Assembly (NCBI GenBank): GCA_014529385.2
Contig: CM043970.1
Location: forward strand, 59,941,523-60,005,522
Direction: 5' to 3'
DNA: 64,000 bases
Source of the DNA: Adiantum capillus-veneris
Lineage: Eukaryota; Streptophyta; Polypodiopsida; Polypodiales; Pteridaceae
This document shows, in pieces, positions 21,221 through 32,150 of the stretch (positions within the stretch are counted from its first letter, which is position 1; each line of letters begins with the position of its first letter). A program made the position numbers and the translations under genes. The notes under the pieces are model-generated. The model was not told the origin of the DNA, made no database searches, and saw only the letters and a program-made list of their open reading frames with translations.

Positions 21221-21613
21221 AAAGACCGGTGAAGCCCTGGATAGAGTACTTACGTTTGGATTGACTTGTCGTCAATTTCCACGTGACTTGATTGCAACCT
21301 CTGCTGAATTGTGGATTCCTCGTCTGCAACCTGATTCCTGTACAAATTTGATCAAGTTAGCTATTCTTCTATAAAGACAATAGAGTTTTTGATAAATGTC
21401 ATGATTGGTCTATGTGTATCACTTCAAATCGAGCTATGGGAGTCAGCAATTGACTTTCAGATTTGACTTTAGCAAAAAATCAAAGGATTAATCTCTAATA
21501 TGGAAACTGAGTGAACATGTACCAATTTGGATCCGATTGAACCCACAATTGCCCGGTGGATTTGTATTATGCTGGTCTAACACTTTACAAGTTCAGAAGT
21601 CAAAACTGATGTC
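21221..21613 (-). other. E1 5' leader, part next to gag
   Basis: Non-coding, interrupted by E2. On the minus strand it has two acceptor-like sites (TTTGTACAG/G ending at 21338 and GGTTGCAG/A at about 21324) and, nearer gag, a donor-like AACGTAAGT at about 21247-21255. The bases 21609-21613 (ATGTC) are the E2 target duplication. Confidence 0.5.
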
Positions 21614-22033
21614 TGTTAAGGCTACACCTCGGCGGAGTAGGATTTTGACTTTAAAAGTGCCTATGTAATGAACCTTAATATGGGGTGTGTCTTTTGGGAT
21701 CTTAAGTGTAGGGATGTTTTATTTATGTCAAGAAGTGTTCGGCAATAGGCAATTTTTAGTTACGATGTGGAAGAAGATGTAATGGAAGATTCGTGTGGGA
21801 TTAAGGAAATGAAAAATGTTTGGTCAACACTGTTGTCTTTTCTCTCGTTTTGTATTCTTGTCAATGTCTTATTCTAAATGCATAAAGGAAGCAGTGAGTC
21901 TTTTCAGAGTCTGTTTTTAAGTCGGTACTGAAGTTTGTAGCAATGGCATAATTTTGTGAATGTCAGAGTGTTTGTCAGATTGTTTGTCAGAGTAGGATGA
22001 TGTTTAAAAGAGTGAGAGAAGGAAAATAATACA
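21614..22033 (+). repeat. E2 5' LTR
   Basis: TGTTAAGGCTACACCTC ... AAAATAATACA, 420 bp, matching the 3' LTR through almost its full length. Confidence 0.95.
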
Positions 22034-22034
22034 C

Positions 22035-22052
22035 TGGCGATCATGGTGTTGG
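22035..22052 (+). other. E2 putative primer-binding site
   Basis: TGGCGATCATGGTGTTGG one base after the LTR. It begins TGG as a primer site must, but I cannot name the matching tRNA. Confidence 0.4.
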
Positions 22053-22179
22053 TGACGTATGTTCGAGGATGAAGTTACTCTCTTTTGTGAGAAGGTGGAG
22101 TGCCAGGATGAAGTGGAATCGCAAAGGTATTGGCAGTTTTTGTGACAGTTTGGTTTGAGGAGGTCAAGTGCCATTGGGT

Positions 22180-23795
22180 AATCAGTTCTGGATAATTTAC
22201 CCCAGCCATCACATTCTTATTTAACAAGGTTGGCTGTTAGGCAGCGAGAGTTGCAGCAACAGGAGGAATAGCGTGAAACGGGCCAGGAGAATTTTAAAGA
22301 CAGAGGTGTCCAAGTTGACAATTGGGAGGAAGCATCAGAGCCAACTACGGAGGATTTAGAGGTGATTGAGCAGTATGGGGGAATTTTCAATGAAGCTGAG
22401 GAGAATAGGCCATTACACCCAAGGTATGTTGGAGGTGAAGTGTTGCAGCAATTGTTTTTGACACGAAGAAGATTAGAATATGACCCTCTGGGCATTGGTG
22501 GAAATATTCCACGGCAACCATTAATACCGGGATCATCATCATCATCCTCAGCAGGGCAGTTATCTCCAAATCCGCAAAGGAATATGGCGGCAGCGGCTAG
22601 AGAAGATTTACGCGTCAAGTTTGGGACCTTCTCAAGGAAATCCAAACAGGACCTTGATTGCCACGTAGCTCAATTTGAGACAAGATGGCAGGCCAGAGGA
22701 TTTGACGGAGTATATGATGCAACAGCCAAAATGCGACAATTCCAAGCGATGTTGGAGGGGAAAGCCATGTAGTGGTTGAGTAATTTCAATGTGGGGCATT
22801 TTGTGGATTATGATGCATTGAGAAATGTATTTCTGAATAGATTTCAAAAGGAGAAGACACCAAATTATGTGCTTAATAAAGTGAAGGGTATTAAGCAAAA
22901 GAAAATGTTTGTTGAGGATTATATTTAGAGGTTTAATCAGTACTTGAATAGGCTTACCTATGCAGAGAGTCCTATGGATGAAATGTTAGCCGGATATTAT
23001 ATGAATGGGTTGCGGAAAGAATTGCAGAATGCAATTGCAGGTGTTGATGTTGGAGCAGGATTGGACAATTTGGTAGCAACTGCCACAAGGGCAGAGAAGA
23101 GGTTTGGAGTTGTTAACCCAGGTTCCTCTAAAAAGAAGTCCAAAAAGAGGGAGAAAAAGGGTAAAAAGAAGAAGAGATCAGTAGATGATAGTAGTGAAGA
23201 TGAGTCAGATTCCGATTCAGATTCGGATACGGATACAGACATAGATTCCGATTCCAATTTTAGTAGCAATTCAGACTCCAATGAGAGTTCAAATTCAGAT
23301 ACTGCTTCAAAGAAGGAGGACAAGAAGAGGAAGCATAAGAAGAAGGGTAAGAAGAAGGCCAAAGGGAAGTCTAAGAGTAGTACAATGGAAATGATGGCAG
23401 AGAAGAAATTGAAAGAGTTGGGTGTCAAGCCGGAGTCATCTAGCAGGAAGCTCCATTGTGACATTTGTGGAAAAGATGGTCATGTTACACCTAATTGTTG
23501 GTATAATCCAAATTTTTGAGGACCAATCCCAGAGAGGATTCAACAAAATTTGGCACAAGCCAGTGGAGTCTTTCTGGATACAGGTGTACAACAGAAGGTA
23601 TTTAATAAGCAACCATTCTTGGGATGGAGACCACCTTTTAATCAGAATCGACCATTTCAGGGAAATTTTAATCAAGGATTTCGACCAAGGTTTGGAGGAT
23701 ACCAGAATTTTAGGCCATGGGGAGGAAATTGGAATCAGCAACAAAACTGGCAGCAGCCACAGGGGTGGCAACAACCACAAGTTGGACTCCACTAG
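22180..23795 (+). pseudogene. E2 gag
   Basis: One frame runs from about 22180 to 23795 with stops near 22267, 22770, 22928, 23517 and 23793. Capsid region includes FSRKSKQDLDCHVAQFETRW and MLEGKAM-WLSNFNVGHF, DYDALRNVFLNRF, MLAGYYMNGLRKELQ. A strongly charged tract of Lys/Asp/Ser repeats follows (about 23120-23400), then a knuckle CDICGKDGHVTPNC (CX2CX4HX4C), then a Gly/Asn/Gln/Trp-rich tail (NWNQQQNWQQPQGWQQ). Packages element RNA. No good ATG near the start; upstream initiation may be lost. Confidence 0.82.
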
Positions 23796-23833
23796 GGTGA
23801 TATCCGCAAATAGGGAATGCGCAGGTACCACAG

Positions 23834-24496
23834 TTGCCTGTACCACACGCACAACAGGTAGCAACAAAGGAAGAGGCTGAGAGCAATTTAGTTGGTGTTG
23901 AGGTTCTTCCGGATCATGAAGCAAATACGGTTTTGGTAGATTGTCCTTTTGAATGTAGTCCTTCAAATGATGTGTGGGAAGATTTGGATAGCTTGGCAGT
24001 TACATGTTCCAAAGCACGTCTTAAACCACCTTTGGATTGGGAGGAGCAAAGAGATGTAAGAGATGAAGCAGTAGAGGAAGTTCGGAAGTTGGGTCCTAAT
24101 GAGACAATTTCTAAAAAGGTGCAAAAGCCGATGCAAAAAGTGGTCAATTCTGAATTACCGTCAGCAACATTGTTTGAAGAACTGCTAAATATTCCTATGC
24201 ACTTTACATTAAATCAGTTGCTTTCGTTGGTACCAATTTTCCAAGATCGGTCTTATTCTGCAACCACGATGACAAAATTCCCCATGACTTCAAAAGCATT
24301 GCAGGAATCAATTGGGAGTTATCAAATCAATCCAGATGATGTGGATTTCACTATACCAACTGTGCGGCTCGAGTTTCATGGCCGTGTGTTTCCAGAAGTT
24401 ATGTTGGATGGTGGATCCGGGGTGAATATTCTGTCGGAAACTGAATTTCAAAAGTTGACAAATGTGAAGTTGGAGCCTGCACCAAAAAGTCAATGA
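23834..24496 (+). pseudogene. E2 protease region
   Basis: An acidic linker (CPFECSPSNDVWEDLDSL) leads to a plant-gypsy protease core: TVRLEFHGRVFPEVMLDGGSG, then VNILSETEFQKL. The active site reads Asp-Gly-Gly where Asp-Thr/Ser-Gly is usual, a variant common in one group of plant gypsy elements. Ends at TGA 24494-24496, short of the normal length, with the flap partner after a frameshift. Confidence 0.65.
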
Positions 24497-24521
24497 GGAT
24501 TCCGATGAGTCCAAGAAGCCG

Positions 24522-25800
24522 TTGTTGACATCGATGAAACCAACGTTGTCTCAGACTATAAATTTAGCTGAGGAAGTTGAAGATGATAAGGAAGCATGTT
24601 TTATAAAGGCTAATCCTACAGTGGTTCCAATGTTTGAAGTGGATGTTGTGAAGATTGTAGAGAAGTATGTGAAGCAGGGAGAGTTGAAGAAGTCAATTAA
24701 TAAGTTAGAAGCGGCAGATGTAGATCTGAAGTCAGAGAAAGAGTCACAAATTGGTCACAATAGTGAAGAAAAGGATCAGGATAATTCCGAAGGGGATATT
24801 GCACCCAAGGAGGCAATCCTCAGAGCGGAGTTTCTTTATGATAAATTGATGGAGAAGGTTTCCAGAGTCAAGGAGGATGAATTGCAGGATCTTGATTTGG
24901 GATCTCAAGGGAGTCCTCAAATTGTCAAAATAAGTGTTCATTTGGATGATGCATTTAAGGAAGAATTGAAGCAGTTGTTGACAGAGTTTATTGATGTTTT
25001 TTCTTGGGATTATTCTGATTTTAAGGGCATGGATCCGGCTGTGTATAAGCACAGAATCAATTTGAGGGAGGATGGAGTACCAGTAATTCAGCAGAGATAT
25101 ATAATGAACCCAAATTATGCTAAGCAGGTTAAAGAGGAGTTGGACAAGCTTCTCCGAGTGGGATTTATAGTTCCAATTGATCAAGCAGAATGGTTGTCAC
25201 CCATAGTGGTGGTTCCCAAGAAGTCAGGGAAGATTCGTGTTTGTGTGGATTACAGGAAGCTGAATGCAGCAACCATTGCAGATTCATTTCCATTGCCATT
25301 TGTGGATTCAATCTTAGATGATGTAGCAGGACATGAGATGTACAGTTTTCTTGATGGATTTTCAGGGTATAACCAGATTCGGATGGCAGATGAGGATGTA
25401 GCTAAGACAACATTTATTACTGAGTGGGGAGCTTTTGCATACAAAGTGATGAGTTTTGGATTGAAGAATGGACCCCTTTCTTACTCCAAAGCAACATTTA
25501 AAACATTTGAACCCTATTTGACAAAGTTCATGAGGATTTTTATAGATGATTTTTTGGTATTTGGTGAGAAGATTAACCATTTGGAATATTTGAGGAAATG
25601 TTTAGAAAGGTGCCGTTTTTTTTGGATGTCTTTGAATCCATATAAGTGTGCAATTGCATCCAAAGAGGGAAATTGTTAGGGAATATCATTTCTTTAGAAG
25701 GGATTTCCATAGATTCAGACAAGATCAGTGCAATTCAGAAGGCAGTAGCACCTGTTAATGTGAAGGAGATTTCCAGGTTCATGTGACAGATTAAGTGGCA
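24522..25800 (+). pseudogene. E2 reverse transcriptase
   Basis: About 385 open codons. N-terminal acidic linker with DVFSWDYSDFKGMD; then RT: SPIVVVPKKSGKIRVCVDYR, DGFSGYNQIRMADED, AYKVMSFGLKNGP, and the catalytic box IFIDDFLVFGEK near 25540 (Phe-Ile-Asp-Asp in place of Tyr-x-Asp-Asp). A TAG ends the frame at 25677-25679; thumb sequence continues to about 25800. Best-preserved gene of E2. Confidence 0.88.
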
Positions 25801-25810
25801 TAATCGTAAT

Positions 25811-26345
25811 TTGAGGTATTTGGTAGATGTCAGTGCACCTTTGACTCATTTGATAAAGAAGGATGTTGATTTTATCTGGGGAGATGCTCAGGAAAAGGCT
25901 TTTCAGTGTTTGAAAAAGATGTTGGTGGTATCACCTATTATTCAACCTCCAGATTGGCAGTTGTCTTTCCATGTGTTTGTTGATGCATCGGATATTGCAG
26001 TCGGAGCGGTGCTGATGCAAGAGAAGATCAGCCGATGGTTTAGACCAGTATATTATGCAAGTCGGATGTTGAAACCGGCTGAGAAGAACTATACTGTTAC
26101 GGAGCATGAGGCTTTAGGGATGCAGTTTGCTTTGGAGAAATTTTGACATTACTTGTTGGGGAATAAAGTGGTCTTCCATGTGGACCATCAAGCACTTATC
26201 TTCTTGGTTAAGAAGCCAAAGTTGGAGGGTAGACTTGCCCGATGGATTCTTTTGTTGCAGGAGTTTGATTATACAGTGTTGCATACACCATGAAATCATC
26301 ATGCAGTGGAGGATTATCTTAGTAGATTGGAGCATTTTTTAGGAG
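25811..26345 (+). pseudogene. E2 RNase H
   Basis: KAFQCLKKMLVVSPI, then catalytic residues in VFVDASDIAVGAVL, TVTEHEALGMQFALEKF and VFHVDHQALIFLVKKP. A TGA at 26144-26146 and another near 26293 interrupt. Terminal EDYLSRLEHF retains the DxLSR end motif in a degenerate form. Confidence 0.85.
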
Positions 26346-26354
26346 ACACCAGGA

Positions 26355-28166
26355 GTGTCAGATCAATTGCCCAATGCGGATTTTTTTTCTGTAAAGGGGC
26401 AGTATTTTGACAATTGGTATGACCAAATGTTGCAGTTTTTGACAGATGGAGTATTGCCTTCTAATATGTCATCAGATCAAAGGAAGAAGTTTGCATTGAG
26501 AAGTAGGCCATTTTTTATTATTGCTGGAGCTTTGTATAGAAAGGGAGCAGATCAGATCATCAGGAGATGTGTGCCTGATGAGGAGCAGAAAGCGGTTTTA
26601 CAGGAAGCCCATTATGGGACAACAGGAGGGCATTTTTCTGGAGAAATAACAGGGAGAAAGATCATGCAAGCTGGCTTGTGGTGGCCCTTGTTGCTTAAGG
26701 ATGCACATCAATTTGCAAGGGGATGTTTGCAATGTCAAAAGATTGGACAACCTACTTCAATGGATAGGATGCAGGATCACCCAGTTTTACCTCTTGAACC
26801 ATTTCAAAAGTGGGGATTAGATTTTGTTGGGCCAATCTCACCGAAAGCTAGTAGAACAGGAGCAAGATACATTTTGGTTGCAACAGACTATGCTACCAAA
26901 TGGGTGGAAGCAATATCTTTGAGGGATAATAAAGCAGCAAGTGTTGCTAGATTTTTGTATACAAATATTATGACGAGATTTGGATGTCCCATTAAGTTGG
27001 TGTCAGATCATGGTGTGCATTTTTTGAATTCATTAATTGCAGAGTTGACAGCTACACATATGATTTTGCACAAGAAGTCAACCCCATATCATCCACATGC
27101 TAATGGTCAAGTTGAGAGTACAAACAAGGTGCTAGTGAGAATTCTAAAAAAGATTGTCTCAGAAAATAGAAAGGATTGGGATGACAGATTGGATTCAACT
27201 TTATGGTCGTTTTGAATAGCATATAAGGTTGCCACAGGGATGACACCTTTTAAATTGGTTTATGGGATTGAGGTTGTTGTTCCCATGGAGTATACGATTC
27301 CAAGTCTGAGGTTGGAAGTTCAACATAGGCTGAGTCTTGAGGATTCTGTGCTGCATAGACAGAGGGAGTTTTTGAAGTTGGAAGAGGATCGGATTCATAG
27401 TGCATATGCAGCGGATATTGGACAAAAGCGACAGAAATCTTGGATGACAAGGCAGGTCAAGTTCAAAATTTTTGAGAAGGGTGATTGGGTGATGTTGTAC
27501 AATTCCAAGTTGGGACCACACCCAGGAAAAATGAAGTTAAGATACTTTGGGCCTTATCAAATTGTTGAAGAATTAGGCCAAGGAACATTCAGATTGAGGG
27601 ATGTTATTGGTACACATGTTGTGAAACCGGTTAATGGTTTTCGGATGAAGAAATTTTATGGCAAGGTCCCTGAGATTCCGAGATGGATGGTAAACAAGGT
27701 TGAGGAAATTGGAGTGAAATGGGTACAACCAGTGTTGGGGTTCAAGGTGCACTCTTTGGGGAGTATAGACCGCCATACAATGTCCAACAGTGGGTTTAGG
27801 TTGCAGAAGGTTGTCGGATTTTGTTTTGGCAAAAGTGCGGAATTGGCAAATATCCGCAGTGGAATTGCCTTGGACGGTATTGTCCAGGGGTTATGTCATC
27901 GAGGAGGTCACCAGTTTGCGACACAGAATGTTTTTAAGAGAGATTCCCTTGAAGTGAATGGTCCAATCACCACACGTGTGCAGGGAATTAACACTCACTT
28001 TCAGAATAAGGACCATCATGGGGTGGTTAGCGCCCGGTTTGAGGTGAAAGGCCATACTCATTTTGCATGCATGTATCCCGCGTTCGTCGTCAAAAGGTGT
28101 TTTACCACTGTGCGTGCGTTTCCTATCGCCTGCGACGCCATGTCTTTTGAAAGCTTCAGAAAATAA
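26355..28166 (+). pseudogene. E2 integrase
   Basis: Zinc domain (EAHYGTTGGHFSGE ... ARGCLQCQK), core with D in GLDFVGPI, D in VSDHGVHFLN and E in GQVESTNKVL, stop TGA at 27213-27215, then the C-terminal half in another frame: FKLVYGIEVVVPMEY, GDWVMLYNSKLGPHPGKMKL, GPY/F motif RYFGPYQIVEELG. After about 27700 the protein continues as an unrecognised 150-residue tail to 28166. No chromodomain seen. Confidence 0.87.
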
Positions 28167-28202
28167 GCAGCGCCTAAATAGCAGGAGCTAGGTGAGGAAG
28201 AG

Positions 28203-30079
28203 ATGACGAAGACCCGGTCAATCAAGATGGCCATGGAGGAGTTGTTCCGCCCCCATAGAGAAAGTATTCAAAGCGTGGAGGACATTGAGGGGGTAGAATC
28301 CAGTGGAGATGATGCTGTGGAGGAGATGGAGGTCGACGAGATGTTTGATGTTCATGATCATGATACTGAGGTATGGCTGCGCCGGGTTGGTCTTTATGAG
28401 TATACATGCTTACCATGGGCTCTTTGGGAGAAGAATGAATTTACAGAGTCGCAGCTTTGCCACCTTAGGGAAAATGCTGGCTGTATTATGGAGGGAAAGG
28501 ATATTTCCCCAAAGTTAGTGGGCGAGGTTTTCAAGGTTGCTCACAACCTGTTGTACAAGGCAAAGAAGGTGACGGATGCGGTGATGAGGTCTGAATTTGG
28601 GCAGCCCAAAGGCAATCGAAGGCAGTCGAGCTTATTACATGGTGCGGAATTGTGGCAAACTCCTCACTACTCACCTATTTTGGTATTTGGATAGGGTTTG
28701 TTTTTTTCTTGCAAATACCACATATATGTCCAAAGAGGCGTTTGCTCCAATTCATCATGCAGAGTAAGGGCAGAAGGTGGATTGGGCATCCTTCATTTTT
28801 GACATGCTACAACTTTCAGAGCCAAGGGATAAAAGGAGGTCACCGTCTATTTCCAAGGTAGCTCCTTACTTGCATGCAATTTTCTCTTATGTGCTGCAGG
28901 TACCTCTCACACCCGCACCATCGAGCTTCATTAAGAGTCTGGATATTCAGAGTTTGTGGGAAGCAAAGCGTTGGAAGTTGGATTGGGATATGCCTAGTGG
29001 GGATAGGCTTAAATCTGCATTGGGCCAAGGAAGTAAGTTAGCAGCTGGCATAGATGAAAAGGTGCAGTCATTAGGGAAGGTCACTATTTTCCCTTCTAGG
29101 ACAGGATTGCAAGAGCCATACTATAACTATGTTTCCGCGGAAAGTTCACGAGGGTTCAAGGGAACAAACCCCGATGACACGGGCCTTTAAAACAACCTCT
29201 TTTGCTAAACCTACAAGTGTTAAAGTGGATGGGGTGTTTTCAGTTCAAGATGCTGTTCAGAGTCTGTCCGACTTGAATCGGTTTATCTACAATCAGGAGG
29301 CTATGATCCTCACCCTCAAGATGCAAAAGGCAGAGGAGGAACACGTTGATAGCTTGGAGTGTGAAGTCGGTTAGCTACAGAGCCGGGTGGATGAAGTATT
29401 GAAGGAGAAGACATTATACAGGAGGAGTTAGCTCGGGTCAGCGCGGATATGCGTAATCGCATTTCTGAGATGGCAGGAACTGCGCAAGAGTTTCAGATAT
29501 GGGCTAATGGGCTTAAGGAGGCTACACAGAAGCAGTTTCATGAAGTGGAGGATAAGATTGCACATCTCATTGCAGATAAAAATTTCTTGATGAATAGGTT
29601 AACTCCATTGGTGGATTTGGAGAGGGCCACTTTGGATGGCCAGGGTGTCACACGGGTTTTGATCTCTGATGCAGATGTGGATGTTTTGAAGAAAGAGGTG
29701 TTTGATTACACCAAGGAATTGTGGCACCAAGTAGCAAGGATTTTTCAAGAGTCGAGGTACAAGTCATGGTTTGAAGCTGCTGGAGAGGATAAGGTCCGTG
29801 AGGAGAATGTCGTGCTGCGTGAGCGGAATGCTGAGTTGGAAATGCAATTGGAATCAATGCGCAAGCAGGATGGAGCAACATACTAGTGTTGAAAAGGGAC
29901 CACAAGCTGCAAATGAGCAGGAACAACCTGAGGGTAGCATGGAAACAGTAGCAGAAGGTCCACTTCTAGTGGTTGAGGTGGATGCAGAACCGCTGGCAGT
30001 ACAATTACCTATGGTAGAGGATGCAATTCTTGCAGTGGAGCAGAAGCAGGGACTAGATGTAGAAAACCAAAGTGGCTGA
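28203..30079 (+). pseudogene. E2 extra 3' ORF (env position), unknown function
   Basis: Begins ATG 28203 (MTKTRSIKMAMEELFRPHRE) and is spread over at least three frames: 28203-28694, 28777-29190, 29129-29374, 29449-29886 and on to about 30079. The first half has an acidic stretch and YTCLPWALWEKNEFTESQ, KAKKVTDAVMRSEFG; the middle has WASFIFDMLQL and KVAPYLHAIFSYVLQVPL; the last third is helical and charged (VREENVVLRERNAELEMQLE), a likely coiled coil. No signal peptide or membrane segment, so it is not a fusion envelope. It resembles other orphan 3' ORFs of large plant gypsy elements. Confidence 0.6.
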
Positions 30080-30143
30080 ACATGGATCAAGGGATCATGG
30101 GTCCAAGGTCAACCTATGGCTCAAGCCACCGGGCTGTGCCAAG

Positions 30144-30560
30144 TGTTAAGGCTACACCTCAGCGAAGTAGGATTTTGACTTTAAAAATTTAATGAACCTT
30201 AATATGGGGTGTGTCTTTTGGGATCTTAAGTGTAGGGATGTTTTATGTATGTCAAGAAGTGTTCGGCAATAGGCAGTTTTTCAGTTACGATGTGGAAGAA
30301 GATGTAATGGTGGATTCCTGTGGGATTAAGGGAATGACAAATGTTTGGTCAACACTATTGTCCTTTCTCTCGTTTTGTATTCTCATCAATGTCTTATTCT
30401 GAATGCATAAAGGAAGCAGTGAGTCTTTTCAGAGTCTTTTTGTAAGTCGGTACTGAAGTTTGTAGCAATGGCGGAATTTTGTGAATGTCAGAGTGTTTGT
30501 CAGATTGCTTTTGTCAGAGTAGGATGATATTTAAAAGAGTGAGAGAAGGACAATGATACA
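30144..30560 (+). repeat. E2 3' LTR
   Basis: TGTTAAGGCTACACCTC ... ACAATGATACA, 417 bp, followed by target copy ATGTC at 30561-30565. No clean polypurine tract precedes it. Confidence 0.95.
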
Positions 30561-30565
30561 ATGTC

Positions 30566-31600
30566 CCTAAGTAGCAGTAGTAAATAATCGTGATTATTTA
30601 CTTTTGCTAGTTTTTGCACTTTTTGGCTTGGTTTGGCAAGTATACAACCTGTTAATGTCCCTGAACAAGTTTCAACAAGTTTGGACAAAATCTGATCAAG
30701 TTTATCAACCGTTTTGTGTCCGCAGACTCTGATTTCAAGAATCTGGCTTAAGTCTCACTTTTGTGATCCGAATTTCACCAAAATTGAGTTGTGGGGTCTA
30801 CTTGATAATGCTTGACCTTGTTGTATACTCAAATTTGCAAAATCTTCAAGTTTTGAAGCAGATGTAAATAATCGCTAGCTCTAGCTAAATTTTTACAAAT
30901 TTTTGTCCCAAGTTTGACACGGATCTATTAAGCACCTCAAGTTAAGGTCCCTAGACAAGTTTCATCAAGTTTGGACAATTTTTGGTCAAATGGTCATCAA
31001 GTTTCTGTCTGTAGACTAACTTTGCAAATTTGGTCACAATTTTCAATCCAGTGATCCAAATCTTATCAAATTTGGTTTGTGGGCTTATTACAACATGGTA
31101 AAACTAGTGGTATGCTGACTTGGTCAAAAAAGTTGAAAAATGGGGTAGATGTAAATAATCGTGATTATTTAGAACTGACAACTTTTTACATCTTTTTGGT
31201 CAACTGAACATGTATACATGTTTATCACATCAATATAAGCCTATGAAAAATTTCAACAAGTTTGGACAGATGTTTTTCCAATTTAGACTCAAGATTCACA
31301 AAGTCAGTACAAACTTTAGTTTTTACCCAGTTTTTGCTAGTTTGGTGATCCAAATCTTTTGTGCCTTTACAAATGTTGTTTGTACACATGCAACCAGTCA
31401 ATGGTATGAACCTTGGTCAAATCTGATCTAAAAGTTAATAATTACGATTATTAACTTCAGGCTTGAAATGAACCAATTTTTTTCAAATTTTCAATGGACA
31501 ATCTTTTTATGAGCTATTTTAAGTCTATGAATCAAGTCAAAACTTAATTTGGCCTAAAATGTCAAGAAAAAGTAAATAATCTGAGTCGTGACCAACTCTT
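30566..31600. repeat. AT-rich array with periodic palindrome, right copy (E1 leader)
   Basis: TAAATAATCGTGATTATTTA occurs at 30581-30600 and 31152-31171, a half-site at 30865-30874, a variant GTTAATAATTACGATTATTAAC... core at 31434-31455 and another half-site at 31573-31581. Spacing is 284, 287 and 282 bp. Between them, matching landmarks recur (AAGTTTGGACA about 100 bases in; GTGATCCAAAT about 200 bases in), so the units are true tandem repeats. Same family as 600-1480. Confidence 0.8.
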
Positions 31601-32130
31601 GAAATTTTTATCTCAAAGTGTCCTTGAGCTTACCAACTGGTTCAGACAACGTTTTAGCTTACTCTCCAGTCGAATTGAGTGGTTTAAAGTCTTTTCGTGT
31701 TATTTCTAGCCGTAAACCTGAAATTCTGCAACTTCCAATAATAACTCACAATGATTCTTTCAGAGATAGCAATGTTTTGAAATCCACCTCGGATCCTACT
31801 TACCCTACTCCTAGATTCTCATGCAATGGGGTTGTGGAAAGTATTCACAAACACTCGTTTTCTTGTCTTTTATGGTTTTTTGAGCATTGATCTTAACACT
31901 TGTCTCGTCTACCAATCATCCTCAAAATCCTAATCTATTTCTACAATCCTACAATCCTAAAGGCACTCAGCAAGTACAATTACTTCCCAGCTACCTCTAC
32001 ACAGCAAAAGACGACAATCTTAGGCTATGCGGTTTCTAAAAGAAAGTTTTGAACTCTAGGCGATCCTAGAGGAAGTTAAAGGATAACTTCACAAGACGCT
32101 CCTGTTTTTCCCTAGTTTAGGTCTCTTCAG
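31601..32130 (-). other. E1 5' leader next to the primer site
   Basis: Non-coding minus-strand leader with a good splice-donor consensus, GGGTAAGTAGG (intron side at 31802-31803). With the acceptor-like site at 21338 it could define an intron holding the whole palindrome array. A 90-codon plus-strand frame at 31618-31890 has no recognisable content. Confidence 0.45.
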
Positions 32131-32148
32131 TCCCCGGCAACGGTGCCA
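32131..32148 (-). other. E1 primer-binding site (Asp-tRNA-like)
   Basis: Minus strand TGGCACCGTTGCCGGGGA, two bases after the LTR; one base from the site used by many Athila/Tat gypsy elements. Confidence 0.88.
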
Positions 32149-32150
32149 AA

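Larger units (their letters stand above)
21614..30560 (+). mobile_element. E2: full-length Ty3/gypsy retrotransposon with extra 3' ORF
   Basis: 8947 bp with 5' LTR 21614-22033, gag, protease, RT, RNase H, integrase, an extra ORF (28203-30079) and 3' LTR 30144-30560. Perfect target duplication ATGTC at 21609-21613 and 30561-30565. LTRs differ at roughly 5% of sites by eye. Every gene carries stops or frameshifts, so it is a dead copy with intact boundaries. It lies opposite to E1 and inside the E1 leader. Confidence 0.95.

Noticed and set aside
22997-23464. Ser/Leu/Phe-rich minus-strand frame opposite E2 gag
   Set aside because: Mirror image of the Lys/Asp/Ser-rich gag tract on the plus strand.
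28203-30079. E2 3' ORF as a viral-type envelope gene
   Set aside because: No signal peptide, no transmembrane helix and no Cys-rich ectodomain; the end is a charged coiled coil.
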